A stretch of 64,000 nucleotides of DNA from Micromonospora humi (GTDB lineage Bacteria > Actinomycetota > Actinomycetes > Mycobacteriales > Micromonosporaceae), in contig NZ_FMDM01000014.1 in assembly GCF_900090105.1 (NCBI RefSeq), forward strand, positions 124,001 to 188,000, read 5' to 3'. The notes under the pieces were generated by a model that was not told the DNA's origin, did no database searches, and saw only the letters and a list, made by a program, of their open reading frames with translations. Of the stretch, positions 25,782-34,276 are shown in pieces (position 1 is the stretch's first letter; each line of letters begins with the position of its first letter). The translations under genes and the position numbers were made by a program.

Positions 25782-27106
25782 CGGAACGCGACGAGATCGC
25801 GGTGGTCGGTGCCGGGTTGGCCGGCTGCCTGCTGGCCTGCTTCCTGGCCCGGCGCGGCTACCCGGTCGCGCTCTACGAGCGGCGGGGCGACCCCCGCGCC
25901 GGCACCGTCGAGCGGGGCCGCTCGATCAACCTCGCGCTCTCCGAACGCGGCCTGGACGCGCTGCGCCGGATCGGCCTGGACGAGCAGGTGATGACGGACG
26001 CGCTGCCGATGCGCGGCCGGATGATCCACCCGGTCGAGGGTCAGCCGCAGTTCCAGTCGTACAGCGTCTCCGGGGACCGGGCGATCAACTCGATCAGCCG
26101 GGGCGCACTGAACAACGCGCTGCTCGACGCCGCCACCGCGCTGCCCGGCGTGCGGGTCGCGTTCGACCACCGGCTGGTCGGCCTCGACCCGGTCGGCGGG
26201 GAGATGACGTTCGAGACCCCGCAGGGCAAGGTCACCGCCACCGCGTCGGTCGTCCTCGGCGCCGACGGCGCCGGCTCCGCGGTGCGCGGGCAACTGCTGG
26301 CGTACGGGGGCCTGACCGAGAGCCTGGACTTCCTCGACTACGGCTACAGGGAGCTGACCATCCCGCCGATCGGCGGGGAGTTCGCCCTGGACCCGGGCGC
26401 GCTGCACATCTGGCCGCGCGGCACCTCGATGATGATCGCGCTGCCGAACCCGGACCGCTCGTTCACCTGCACGCTGTTCTGGCCCACCCACGGCAGGAGC
26501 AGCTTCGCGTCGTTGAGCAGCCCGGCGGCGATCGAACGGTTCTTCGCCACCCACTACCCGGACCTGGTCCCGCTGGCGCCGAACCTGGTCGACGACTACC
26601 AGCACAACCCGGTGGGCGTGCTCGGCACGGTGCGCTGCACGCCGTGGCAGGTGGCCGGCACGGTCGGCCTGCTCGGCGACGCCGCGCACGCCATCGTGCC
26701 GTTCTACGGCCAGGGCGCGAACTGCGCGTTCGAGGACGTGGTCGAGCTGGACCGCTGCCTCGACGAGTGTGACGACGAGTGGGCCGCCGCGCTGCCGCTG
26801 TTCCAGCGCCGCCGGCAGGACGACGCCGAGGCGATCGCCCGGATGGCGCTGGCCAACTTCGTGGAGATGCGGGACAAGGTCGCCTCCCCGGTGTTCCGCA
26901 CCCGCAAGACGGTCGAGCACGCGCTGGAGCGGGCGCTGCCCGGCCGCTACGTCTCCCAGTACGAGCTGGTGTCGTTCTCCACCACCCCGTACGCCGAGGT
27001 GCGCCGCCGGGTCCGCCGCCAGTACGCGACCCTCGGCGCGGTCGCGGCCGGCGCGGTGGCGCTGCTGGCCGCCGGCGTCGGCGCGGCGCTGAGGGGGCGA
27101 CGGTGA
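25778..27106 (+). CDS. kmo: Kynurenine 3-monooxygenase with C-terminal membrane helix
   Basis: An FAD monooxygenase that hydroxylates L-kynurenine with NADPH and O2. Signatures: VVGAGLAGCLLA (FAD dinucleotide fold, about 9-20), ERGRSINLALSERG, VLGADGAGSAVR (about 163-174), and LLGDAAHAIVPFYGQGANCAFED with the second FAD site (about 297-318, in part). It has 442 residues. The last about 22 residues form a hydrophobic helix (GAVAAGAVALLAAGVGAAL) ending in RGRR. This suggests tail anchoring in the cytoplasmic membrane, as in eukaryotic KMO anchored to the outer mitochondrial membrane. Confidence 0.93.
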   Translation: MTERDEIAVVGAGLAGCLLACFLARRGYPVALYERRGDPRAGTVERGRSINLALSERGLDALRRIGLDEQVMTDALPMRGRMIHPVEGQPQFQSYSVSGDRAINSISRGALNNALLDAATALPGVRVAFDHRLVGLDPVGGEMTFETPQGKVTATASVVLGADGAGSAVRGQLLAYGGLTESLDFLDYGYRELTIPPIGGEFALDPGALHIWPRGTSMMIALPNPDRSFTCTLFWPTHGRSSFASLSSPAAIERFFATHYPDLVPLAPNLVDDYQHNPVGVLGTVRCTPWQVAGTVGLLGDAAHAIVPFYGQGANCAFEDVVELDRCLDECDDEWAAALPLFQRRRQDDAEAIARMALANFVEMRDKVASPVFRTRKTVEHALERALPGRYVSQYELVSFSTTPYAEVRRRVRRQYATLGAVAAGAVALLAAGVGAALRGRR

Positions 27107-28608
27107 CGCTCTGGGACCCCCGGCTGATGACCGGGCACGCGCCGGACGGGCCCGGCCTGCTGCGCAACTTCGTCGGCGGCGCGTTCGTCGACGCCGGTGA
27201 CCGGTTCACCAAGCGCAGCCCGGTCACCGGCGAACCGGTCTTCGAGGTGGTCGAGGCGTCGCGGTCCACGGTGGACGACGCGGTGGCCGCCGGCCGGGCG
27301 GCGCTGCGCGGCCCGTGGGGCCGGATGGGGGAGCGGGACCGCGCCGAGGCGCTGCGCCGGGTCGCCGACGAGTTGGAACGCCGCTTCGACGACCTGGTGG
27401 CGGCCGAGGTCGCGGACACCGGCAAGGCCATCTCGCAGGCCCGCACGCTGGACATTCCGCGCGGCGCGGCCAACTTCCGGGCGTTCGCCGAGATCGTGGC
27501 GACCGCGCCGACCGAGTCGTTCACCACGGTCACCCCGACCGGGGGCCGGGCGCTGAACTACGCGGTCCGCAAGCCGGTCGGTGTGGTCGCCGTCATCGTG
27601 CCGTGGAACCTGCCGCTGCTGCTGCTCACCTGGAAGGTCGCCCCGGCGCTGGCCTGCGGCAACGCGGTCGTGGTGAAGCCCAGCGAGGAGACGCCGGCGT
27701 CGGCCACCCTGCTGGCCGAGGTGATGGCCGCGGCCGGCGTGCCCGACGGCGTGTTCAACCTGGTGCACGGGTTCGGCCCCGGCTCGGCCGGCGAGCACCT
27801 GACCCGGCACCCGGACGTGGACGCGATCACGTTCACCGGCGAGTCGGCCACCGGCGGCGCGATCATGCGCGCCGCCGCCGACGGGGTGAAGGCGGTCAGC
27901 TTCGAGCTGGGGGGCAAGAACGCCGGCCTGGTCTTCGCCGACGCCGACCTGGACGCGGCGGTCGCCGGGTCGGTGCGGTCCAGCTTCACCAACGGCGGCC
28001 AGGTGTGCCTCTGCACCGAGCGGATCTACGTGCAGCGGCCGGTGTTCGAGGAGTTCACCGCGCGGCTGGCCGAGCGCGCCGACGAGCTGGCGTACGGCTG
28101 GCCGGCCGACGAGGCGACGGCGAACATGCCGCTGATCTCGCACGCCCACCGGGACAAGGTGCTCGGCCACTACGCGCTGGCCCGCACCGAGGGCGCCGAG
28201 GTGCGCGCCGGTGGCGGGACACCCCGGTTCGGCGACGCCCGCGACGGCGGCGCGTACGTGCAGCCGACGGTGCTCACCGGGCTCGGGCCGGACGCCCGCA
28301 CCAACCGCGAGGAGATCTTCGGCCCGGTGGTGCACGTGGCGCCGTTCGACGACGAGGACGAGGCGTACGCGCTGGCCAACGGCACCGACTACGGCCTGGC
28401 GGCGACGGTCTGGACCCGGGACGTGGGCCGGGCGCACCGGGCCGGGGTGCGGCTGGACGCCGGCATCGTCTGGGTCAACACCTGGTTCCTGCGCGACCTG
28501 CGTACCCCGTTCGGCGGGGTGAAGGCGTCGGGTGTGGGGCGCGAGGGCGGCGTGCACTCGCTGGCGTTCTACTCCGAACTGACCAACGTCTGCGTGGACC
28601 TGACGTGA
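27103..28608 (+). CDS. 2-aminomuconate 6-semialdehyde dehydrogenase (ALDH family)
   Basis: A 501-residue NAD-dependent aldehyde dehydrogenase. PWNLPLLLLTWK (about 166-177), KPSEETP, FELGGKNAG with the general-base Glu (about 268) and GGQVCLCTER with the catalytic Cys (about 303) are all present. The closest family type is 2-hydroxymuconate/2-aminomuconate semialdehyde dehydrogenase. Its position between KMO and the meta-cleavage genes, together with ACMSD, points to oxidation of 2-aminomuconate semialdehyde to 2-aminomuconate. GTG 27103 overlaps the KMO stop by 4 bases; 17 bases separate it from the next gene. Confidence 0.9.
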   Translation: MTLWDPRLMTGHAPDGPGLLRNFVGGAFVDAGDRFTKRSPVTGEPVFEVVEASRSTVDDAVAAGRAALRGPWGRMGERDRAEALRRVADELERRFDDLVAAEVADTGKAISQARTLDIPRGAANFRAFAEIVATAPTESFTTVTPTGGRALNYAVRKPVGVVAVIVPWNLPLLLLTWKVAPALACGNAVVVKPSEETPASATLLAEVMAAAGVPDGVFNLVHGFGPGSAGEHLTRHPDVDAITFTGESATGGAIMRAAADGVKAVSFELGGKNAGLVFADADLDAAVAGSVRSSFTNGGQVCLCTERIYVQRPVFEEFTARLAERADELAYGWPADEATANMPLISHAHRDKVLGHYALARTEGAEVRAGGGTPRFGDARDGGAYVQPTVLTGLGPDARTNREEIFGPVVHVAPFDDEDEAYALANGTDYGLAATVWTRDVGRAHRAGVRLDAGIVWVNTWFLRDLRTPFGGVKASGVGREGGVHSLAFYSELTNVCVDLT

Positions 28609-28625
28609 AGGGGCGAGGAGCCGAC

Positions 28626-29420
28626 ATGACCGTGGACATCGAGGCCGCCAACCGGGAGCTGGCGGTGGCCCGGCAGGAGGGGAAACCCTGCCCGCCGCTG
28701 CGCGGCCGGCTGCTGCCGGAGGGCGACGTCGAGGCCGCGTACCAGGCGCAGCAGGTCTACACCCGGCAGCGTCTGGGCAAGGGGCACCGCCGGGTCGGCG
28801 CGAAGATCGGCCTGACCTCCCGGAGCGTGCAGGAGAGTTTCGGCGTCTTCCAGCCCGACTTCGGGGTGCTCTTCGACGACATGGCGGTCGGCGACGGCGA
28901 GGAGGTGCCGGTCGGCCGGCTGCTCCAGCCCCGGGTGGAGGCGGAGATCGCCTTCGTGCTCGGCGCCGGCCTGCCGGACGAGCGGGTCACCACCGTCGAC
29001 CTGATCCGGGCCGTGGACCACGTGCTGCCGGCCATCGAGATCGTCGACTCGCGGATCGCCGACTGGGACATCTCGATCGTCGACACGGTGGCGGACAACG
29101 CGTCCAGCGGGCTGTTCGTGCTCGGCACCGCGCCGCGCCGGCTCGCCGACGTGGACCTGCGGTTGTGCGGGATGGTGCTGGAGCACGCCGGGGAGCCGGT
29201 CTCGGTCGGCGCGGGCGCGGCCTGCCTCGGCAACCCGCTGCACGCGCTGCGCTGGCTGGCCGCCACCATGGCCCGCGCCGGCGATCCGCTGAAGGCCGGC
29301 GACGTGGTGCTCTCCGGCGCGCTCGGTCCGATGGTGCCGGTGACGCCGGGCGCCGCGTACGAGGCGCGGATCTCCGGGCTCGGCTCGGTGCGGACCTGCT
29401 TCTCGAAGGAGACCTCATGA
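28626..29420 (+). CDS. 2-oxopent-4-enoate hydratase
   Basis: A 264-residue member of the hydratase/decarboxylase (MhpD/DmpE) superfamily. VGAKIGLTSRSVQESFGV (about 56-73), QPRVEAEIAFVLG with metal-binding Glu residues (about 101-113), and PAIEIVDSRIADW (about 136-148) are diagnostic. It adds water to 2-oxopent-4-enoate to give 4-hydroxy-2-oxovalerate, the aldolase substrate encoded two genes on. A paralogous decarboxylase follows at 31398; the two probably form a complex, as DmpE and DmpH do. ATG 28626 follows GAGGAG. Confidence 0.9.
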   Translation: MTVDIEAANRELAVARQEGKPCPPLRGRLLPEGDVEAAYQAQQVYTRQRLGKGHRRVGAKIGLTSRSVQESFGVFQPDFGVLFDDMAVGDGEEVPVGRLLQPRVEAEIAFVLGAGLPDERVTTVDLIRAVDHVLPAIEIVDSRIADWDISIVDTVADNASSGLFVLGTAPRRLADVDLRLCGMVLEHAGEPVSVGAGAACLGNPLHALRWLAATMARAGDPLKAGDVVLSGALGPMVPVTPGAAYEARISGLGSVRTCFSKETS

Positions 29421-30346
29421 CTGTCGGGGTGGCGGTGCTCGGGTCGGGCAACATCGGCACCGACCTGATGATCAAGGTGTTGCGGCTCAGCACCGAGTTG
29501 CGCATGGTGGCGATGGCCGGCATCGACCCGGCCTCCGACGGGCTGGCCCGGGCCCGCCGGCTCGGCGTGGCCACCACCGCCGAGGGCGTCGACGGCCTGG
29601 TGGCGCTGCCCGAGTTCGCCGACGTGGAACTGGTCTTCGACGCCACCTCGGCCGGCGCGCACCGCCACCACGACGAGGTGCTGCGCGCCCACGGCCGCAC
29701 CGTGGTCGACCTGACCCCGGCCGCGCTCGGCCCGTACGTGGTGCCGACGGTCAACCTCGACGAGCACCTGCACGAGCCGAACGTCAACATGGTCACCTGC
29801 GGCGGGCAGGCCACCGTGCCGATCGTGCACGCGGTCGGCCGGGTCACCCCGGTCGCCTACGGGGAGATCGTCGCCTCGATCGCCTCGAGGTCGGCCGGTC
29901 CGGGCACCCGGGCCAACATCGACGAGTTCACCGAGACCACCGCCCGGGCCATCGAGGTGGTCGGCGGCGCCGAGCGCGGCAAGGCCATCATCGTGCTGAA
30001 CCCGGCCGACCCGCCGCTGCTGATGCGGGACACCGTCTACTGCCTCTGTCCGGACGCCGACGCCGACCGGGCTGCGATCGCCGCCTCGGTGGCCGACATG
30101 GTGAAGGCCGTGCAGGAGTACGTGCCCGGCTACCGGCTCAAGCAGGAGGTGCAGTTCGACCCGGTGGACACGTACGCGCCGGTGCTCGGCCGGCACGTCA
30201 CCGGGCTCCAGGTCTCGGTGTTCCTGGAGGTCTCCGGCGCCGGGCACTACCTGCCCGCGTACGCCGGGAACCTGGACATCATGACGTCGGCCGCGCTGCG
30301 CACCGCCGAGCGGCTGGTGGCCCTGCGGGAGGTGGCACCCCGATGA
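29417..30346 (+). CDS. Acetaldehyde dehydrogenase (acylating)
   Basis: A 309-residue MhpF/DmpF-type enzyme that turns acetaldehyde, CoA and NAD into acetyl-CoA. It has VAVLGSGNIGTDLMIK (NAD-binding, about 4-19), VNMVTCGGQAT with the catalytic Cys (about 128) and KQEVQFDP, with GAGHYLPAYAGNLDIMT near the C-terminus. It overlaps the next gene, the aldolase, by 4 bases; family knowledge says the two form a channelling complex. Confidence 0.94.
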   Translation: MTVGVAVLGSGNIGTDLMIKVLRLSTELRMVAMAGIDPASDGLARARRLGVATTAEGVDGLVALPEFADVELVFDATSAGAHRHHDEVLRAHGRTVVDLTPAALGPYVVPTVNLDEHLHEPNVNMVTCGGQATVPIVHAVGRVTPVAYGEIVASIASRSAGPGTRANIDEFTETTARAIEVVGGAERGKAIIVLNPADPPLLMRDTVYCLCPDADADRAAIAASVADMVKAVQEYVPGYRLKQEVQFDPVDTYAPVLGRHVTGLQVSVFLEVSGAGHYLPAYAGNLDIMTSAALRTAERLVALREVAPR

Positions 30347-31401
30347 CCGACCTCTACATCCAGGACGTGACGCTGCGCGACGGCATGCACGCCATCGGGC
30401 ACCGCTACACGGTCGACCAGGTGCGTACCATCACCGCCGCGCTGGACGCGGCCGGGGTGGCGGCCATCGAGGTGGCGCACGGCGACGGGCTGGCCGGGTC
30501 CAGCGTCAACTACGGCCACGGCGCGGCCTCGGACGCGGAGTGGATCTCGGCCGCCGCCGAGGTGCTGACGAACGCCCGGCTCACCACGCTGCTGCTGCCG
30601 GGCATCGGCACGATCGCCGACCTGAAGGCGGCGAAGGCGCTCGGCGTGACCAGCGTGCGGATCGCCACCCACTGCACCGAGGCGGACATCTCCGCCCAGC
30701 ACATCGCCTGGGCCCGGGAGAACGGCATGGACGTCGCCGGGTTCCTGATGATGTCGCACCTCAACGACCCGACCGGGCTGGCCGCCCAGGCCAAGCTGAT
30801 GGAGTCGTACGGGGCGCACTGCGTCTACGTCACCGACTCCGGCGGCCGGCTGCTGATGTCCGACGTGGCGCAGCGCGTCGACGCGTACCGGCAGGTGTTG
30901 GCGCCGGAGACGCAGATCGGCATCCACGCGCACCACAACCTGTCGCTGGGCGTGGCGAACAGCGTGCTGGCGGTGGAGCACGGCCGGATCCTCGGCGACG
31001 GTCCGCTCGGCTCGCCGGCCGGGCGCACCGTGCGGGTGGACGCGTCGCTGGCCGGGATGGGCGCGGGCGCCGGCAACGCCCCGCTGGAGGTGTTCGTGGC
31101 GGTCGCCGAGCTGCACGGCTGGAAGCACGGCTGCGACGTGTTCGCGCTGATGGACGCCGCCGACGACCTGGTCCGCCCGTTGCAGGACCGGCCGGTCCAG
31201 GTGGACCGGGAGACGCTCTCCCTGGGGTACGCGGGCGTCTACTCCAGCTTCCTGCGCCACGCCGAGCGGGCGTCGGCGAAGTACGGGGTGGACGTGCGCT
31301 CGATCCTGGTCGAGCTGGGCCGCCGCCGGATGGTCGGCGGCCAGGAGGACATGATCGTGGACGTGGCACTGGACCTGGCGAGCAAGGAGCAGACCTCATG
31401 A
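30343..31401 (+). CDS. 4-hydroxy-2-oxovalerate aldolase
   Basis: A 352-residue DmpG/MhpE-type aldolase that cleaves 4-hydroxy-2-oxovalerate to pyruvate and acetaldehyde. DVTLRDGMHAIGHRY (about 8-22) holds the catalytic Arg and metal-binding Asp; GIHAHHNLSLGVAN (about 193-206) holds the metal-binding His pair; the C-terminal DmpG communication domain (about 275-350) is present. The acetaldehyde is passed to the dehydrogenase encoded just upstream. Overlaps of 4 bases on both sides show tight operon packing. Confidence 0.95.
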   Translation: MTDLYIQDVTLRDGMHAIGHRYTVDQVRTITAALDAAGVAAIEVAHGDGLAGSSVNYGHGAASDAEWISAAAEVLTNARLTTLLLPGIGTIADLKAAKALGVTSVRIATHCTEADISAQHIAWARENGMDVAGFLMMSHLNDPTGLAAQAKLMESYGAHCVYVTDSGGRLLMSDVAQRVDAYRQVLAPETQIGIHAHHNLSLGVANSVLAVEHGRILGDGPLGSPAGRTVRVDASLAGMGAGAGNAPLEVFVAVAELHGWKHGCDVFALMDAADDLVRPLQDRPVQVDRETLSLGYAGVYSSFLRHAERASAKYGVDVRSILVELGRRRMVGGQEDMIVDVALDLASKEQTS

Positions 31402-32171
31402 TCGGGCCGGACGTCGCGGGAATCGCCGAGAAGCTGGGCGCGGCGGCGGACTCCGCGACCGCCATCGGTCAGCTCGCCGCCGAGACCGGCCTCGACTCCG
31501 ACACCGCGTACACCGTGCAGGCCGCGCTGGTGCAGCGCCGCCTCGACCGTGGCGAGCGGCTGGTCGGGCTGAAGATGGGGCTGACCAGCCGGGCCAAGAT
31601 GGCCCAGGTCGGCGTGGACGAGGTGATCTGGGGCCGGCTCACCGACGTGATGCGGGTGCCCGACGGCGGGACCGTCGACACCGGCGACTTCATCCACCCC
31701 CGGGTCGAGCCGGAGGTGGCGTTCCTGCTGGACCGGCTGCCCGAGCCCGGTGAGCCGGTCGGCTCGTTCACCCGCGCGGTCCGCGCGGTCGCCCCGGCGA
31801 TCGAGCTGATCGACTCCCGGTACGCGAACTTCACGTTCTCGCTGCCGGACGTGATCGCGGACAACACCTCGGCCGCCGCCTTCGCGATCGGGCCCTGGTC
31901 ACCGGTGCCGGACGGGTTGGACAATCTGGGTGTGCTGCTGGAGATCGACGGGCGGGTGGCGCAGGTCGGCTCGACCGCGGCCATCCTCGGCGACCCGCGC
32001 CGCGCGCTCGACGAGGGCCTGCGGCTGGCCGGCCGGCACGGCGTCCGGCTGCGCAAGGGTTGGGTCTTCCTGGCCGGCGCGGCCACCGCCGCGGTGCCGC
32101 TGCGACCGGGCGCGCACGTGCGCGCCGTCGTCGAGAAGCTCGGCTCCGCCTCGCTGAAGGCTCTGCCATGA
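31398..32171 (+). CDS. 2-oxo-3-hexenedioate (4-oxalocrotonate) decarboxylase
   Basis: A 257-residue paralogue of the hydratase at 28626. VGLKMGLTSRAKMAQVGV (about 55-72), HPRVEPEVAFLLD (about 99-111) and PAIELIDSRYANF are matching positions of the same fold. DmpH-type enzymes decarboxylate 4-oxalocrotonate, formed here after deamination of 2-aminomuconate, to 2-oxopent-4-enoate. It overlaps the aldolase and RidA-like genes by 4 bases each. Confidence 0.88.
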   Translation: MIGPDVAGIAEKLGAAADSATAIGQLAAETGLDSDTAYTVQAALVQRRLDRGERLVGLKMGLTSRAKMAQVGVDEVIWGRLTDVMRVPDGGTVDTGDFIHPRVEPEVAFLLDRLPEPGEPVGSFTRAVRAVAPAIELIDSRYANFTFSLPDVIADNTSAAAFAIGPWSPVPDGLDNLGVLLEIDGRVAQVGSTAAILGDPRRALDEGLRLAGRHGVRLRKGWVFLAGAATAAVPLRPGAHVRAVVEKLGSASLKALP

Positions 32172-32590
32172 CCGCCCGGGTGGTGGCCGGGAAGGCCGTG
32201 CCGCGCGGGGCGTTCCCGCACGTCAAGGTGGCCGGCGGGTTCGTCTTCGTCTCCGGTACGTCGTCGCGCCGGCCGGACAACACGTTCGCCGGTGTCTCGG
32301 TGGACGAGTTCGGCACCACCGACCTGGACGTCCGGGCGCAGACCCGGGCGGTGATCGGGAACATCCGCGACCTGCTCCGCTCGGTCGGCGCCGACCTGGC
32401 CGACCTGGTGCAGGTCACCAGCTACCTGGTCAACATGAACGACTTCGGTGGCTACAACGAGGTGTGGGCGGAGTTCTTCGACGCCACCGGTCCGACCCGG
32501 ACCACGGTGGCCGTGCACCAGCTTCCGCACCCGCACCTGCTGATCGAGATGCAGGCCGTGGCCCTACTGCCGTCCGGAGGTCAGTCATGA
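32168..32590 (+). CDS. RidA-family protein, probable 2-aminomuconate deaminase
   Basis: A 140-residue YjgF/RidA-fold protein. VAGGFVFVSGTSSRRPDN (about 18-35), QTRAVIGNIRDLLRSVGADLADLVQVT (about 58-84, in part) and the C-terminal HLLIEMQAVALL are typical. Several 2-aminomuconate deaminases of the nitrobenzene and 3-hydroxyanthranilate pathways belong to this fold. Its location between the oxalocrotonate decarboxylase and the 3-hydroxyanthranilate dioxygenase supports that role over general imine hydrolysis. Confidence 0.82.
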   Translation: MTARVVAGKAVPRGAFPHVKVAGGFVFVSGTSSRRPDNTFAGVSVDEFGTTDLDVRAQTRAVIGNIRDLLRSVGADLADLVQVTSYLVNMNDFGGYNEVWAEFFDATGPTRTTVAVHQLPHPHLLIEMQAVALLPSGGQS

Positions 32591-33111
32591 GTGAGATCGC
32601 CGAGCCGTTCAGCTTCACCGGCTGGATCGGGGAGAACCAGCACCTGCTCAAGCCGCCGGTCGGCAACAAGGAGATGCTGCCCGGCAGCGACGACTTCATC
32701 GTCATGGTGGTGGGCGGGCCGAACCAGCGCACCGACTTCCACGTCGACCCGTACGAGGAGTTCTTCTACCAGGTCAAGGGCAACATGCACATCAACCTGA
32801 TGACGCCCGAGGGCCCGCGCACGGTGCACGTGCGCGAGGGGCAGATGTGGATGCTGCCGCGTAACACCCCGCACTCGCCGCAGCGCCCGGAGGCCGGCTC
32901 GATCGGCATGGTGATCGAGCGGGTGCGCGAGGAGGGCACGCTGGAGAGGTTCCAGTGGTACTGCGCCGAGTGCAGCCACAAGGTGCACGAGGTCGAGTTG
33001 CAGGTCCGCGACATCGCCGCCGACCTGCCCCCGGTCTTCGCCGCGTTCTACGCCGACGAGAAGGCCCGCACCTGCGACAACTGCGGCGCGTTGCACCCGG
33101 GCAAGGGCTGA
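32587..33111 (+). CDS. 3-hydroxyanthranilate 3,4-dioxygenase
   Basis: A 174-residue cupin dioxygenase that opens 3-hydroxyanthranilate to 2-amino-3-carboxymuconate semialdehyde. The Fe(II) ligands are visible in DFHVDPYEEFFYQ (His, Glu; about 45-57) and PHSPQRPE (His; about 95). The C-terminal segment has CAEC (about 127-130) and CDNC (about 163-166), the rubredoxin-like second iron site of bacterial enzymes. Its stop shares one base with the ACMSD start. Confidence 0.94.
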   Translation: MSEIAEPFSFTGWIGENQHLLKPPVGNKEMLPGSDDFIVMVVGGPNQRTDFHVDPYEEFFYQVKGNMHINLMTPEGPRTVHVREGQMWMLPRNTPHSPQRPEAGSIGMVIERVREEGTLERFQWYCAECSHKVHEVELQVRDIAADLPPVFAAFYADEKARTCDNCGALHPGKG

Positions 33112-34208
33112 TGCCGCTGCCGGTGGTGGACGTGCACACGCACGTCGTACCGAAGGGGTGGCCGGACCTCGCCGCGGCCTGCGGCGGGTCCGGCTGGCCG
33201 TGGCTGCGGGTGGACTCCGAACGCGCCGCCATGATCATGGTGGGGGAGACGGAGTTCCGGCCGGTCGGCGCGCCGTGCTGGGACGCGCCCACCCGGCTCG
33301 CCGACATGGCCGCCGACGGCGTCGACGTGCAGGTGGTGTCGCCCACCCCGGTCTTCTTCGGCTACGACCGCCCGGCCGACCAGGCGGTCAAGGTCGCCCG
33401 GATCTTCAACGACCTCACCCTGGAGGTCACCGCGGCCGGCGGCGACCGGCTGGTGCCGTTCTGTCAGGTGCCGTTGCAGGACCCGGACGCCGCCTGCGCC
33501 GAGCTGGACCGCTGCCTCGCCGCCGGGCACGCCGGGGTGGAGATCGGCAACCACGTCGGCGACCGGGACCTCGACGACGCCGGCATCGTGCAGTTCCTGA
33601 CCCACTGCGCCGAGGTCGGCGCGCCGGTCTTCGTGCACCCGTGGGACATGCCCGGCGGGCCCCGGCTGAACCGGTGGATGGCCCGCTGGCTGACCGGAAT
33701 GCCGGCCGAGACGCACCTGTCGGTGCTGGCGCTGATCCTCGGCGGCGTCTTCGACCGGGTGCCGGAGACGCTGCGGATCTGCTTCGCCCACGGCGGCGGC
33801 AGCTTCCCGTTCTGGCTGGGGCGCGCCGACAACGCCTGGCACCGCCGCGGCGACCTGGTACGCGGCGCGTCCACCGCCCCGCCCAGCTCCTACCTCGACC
33901 GGTTCAGCGTCGACTCGGTGGTGTTCGAACCGGCCGCGTTGCGCCTGCTGGTGGACACCATGGGCGCGGACCGGGTGCTGCTCGGCAGCGACTACCCGTA
34001 CCCGCTGGGCGAGCGGCCGGTCGGTCAGGTGGTGCACCGGTCCGACTTCCTCACCGACGCCCAGCGGGCCGCGCTGCTCGGCGGCAACGCCCTGCGCTTC
34101 CTCGGCGCAGGCGTGGCGGTCGAGCGGAGCGAAGCCATTCGGGGGCTGCTGTCGATCGACCGGGACTGGACCGGCGTCGTCGACGACGACAAGGTGGCGC
34201 CGGCCTGA
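33111..34208 (+). CDS. 2-amino-3-carboxymuconate-6-semialdehyde decarboxylase (ACMSD)
   Basis: A 365-residue amidohydrolase-superfamily decarboxylase. Metal ligands appear in VDVHTHVVPKGWP (HxH, about 9-11), VHPWDMPG (His, about 178), FAHGGGSFPFWLGR (about 226-239) and GSDYPYPLGE (Asp, about 296). It removes the carboxylate from the dioxygenase product, giving 2-aminomuconate semialdehyde and steering carbon away from quinolinate/NAD. It is the last gene of the operon, and a hairpin follows. Confidence 0.93.
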   Translation: MPLPVVDVHTHVVPKGWPDLAAACGGSGWPWLRVDSERAAMIMVGETEFRPVGAPCWDAPTRLADMAADGVDVQVVSPTPVFFGYDRPADQAVKVARIFNDLTLEVTAAGGDRLVPFCQVPLQDPDAACAELDRCLAAGHAGVEIGNHVGDRDLDDAGIVQFLTHCAEVGAPVFVHPWDMPGGPRLNRWMARWLTGMPAETHLSVLALILGGVFDRVPETLRICFAHGGGSFPFWLGRADNAWHRRGDLVRGASTAPPSSYLDRFSVDSVVFEPAALRLLVDTMGADRVLLGSDYPYPLGERPVGQVVHRSDFLTDAQRAALLGGNALRFLGAGVAVERSEAIRGLLSIDRDWTGVVDDDKVAPA

Positions 34209-34215
34209 CGCGCCG

Positions 34216-34255
34216 GGTGCGTCCCTCGCTGCTCCGGCGACGACGGACGCACCCG
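34216..34255. terminator. Hairpin terminator after the kyn operon
   Basis: GGGTGCGTCC (34216-34225) pairs perfectly with GGACGCACCC (34246-34255). It lies between the convergent ends of the ACMSD gene and the cutinase gene. Confidence 0.7.
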
Positions 34256-34276
34256 AGCTTCGCAGGGGACGCCGGG

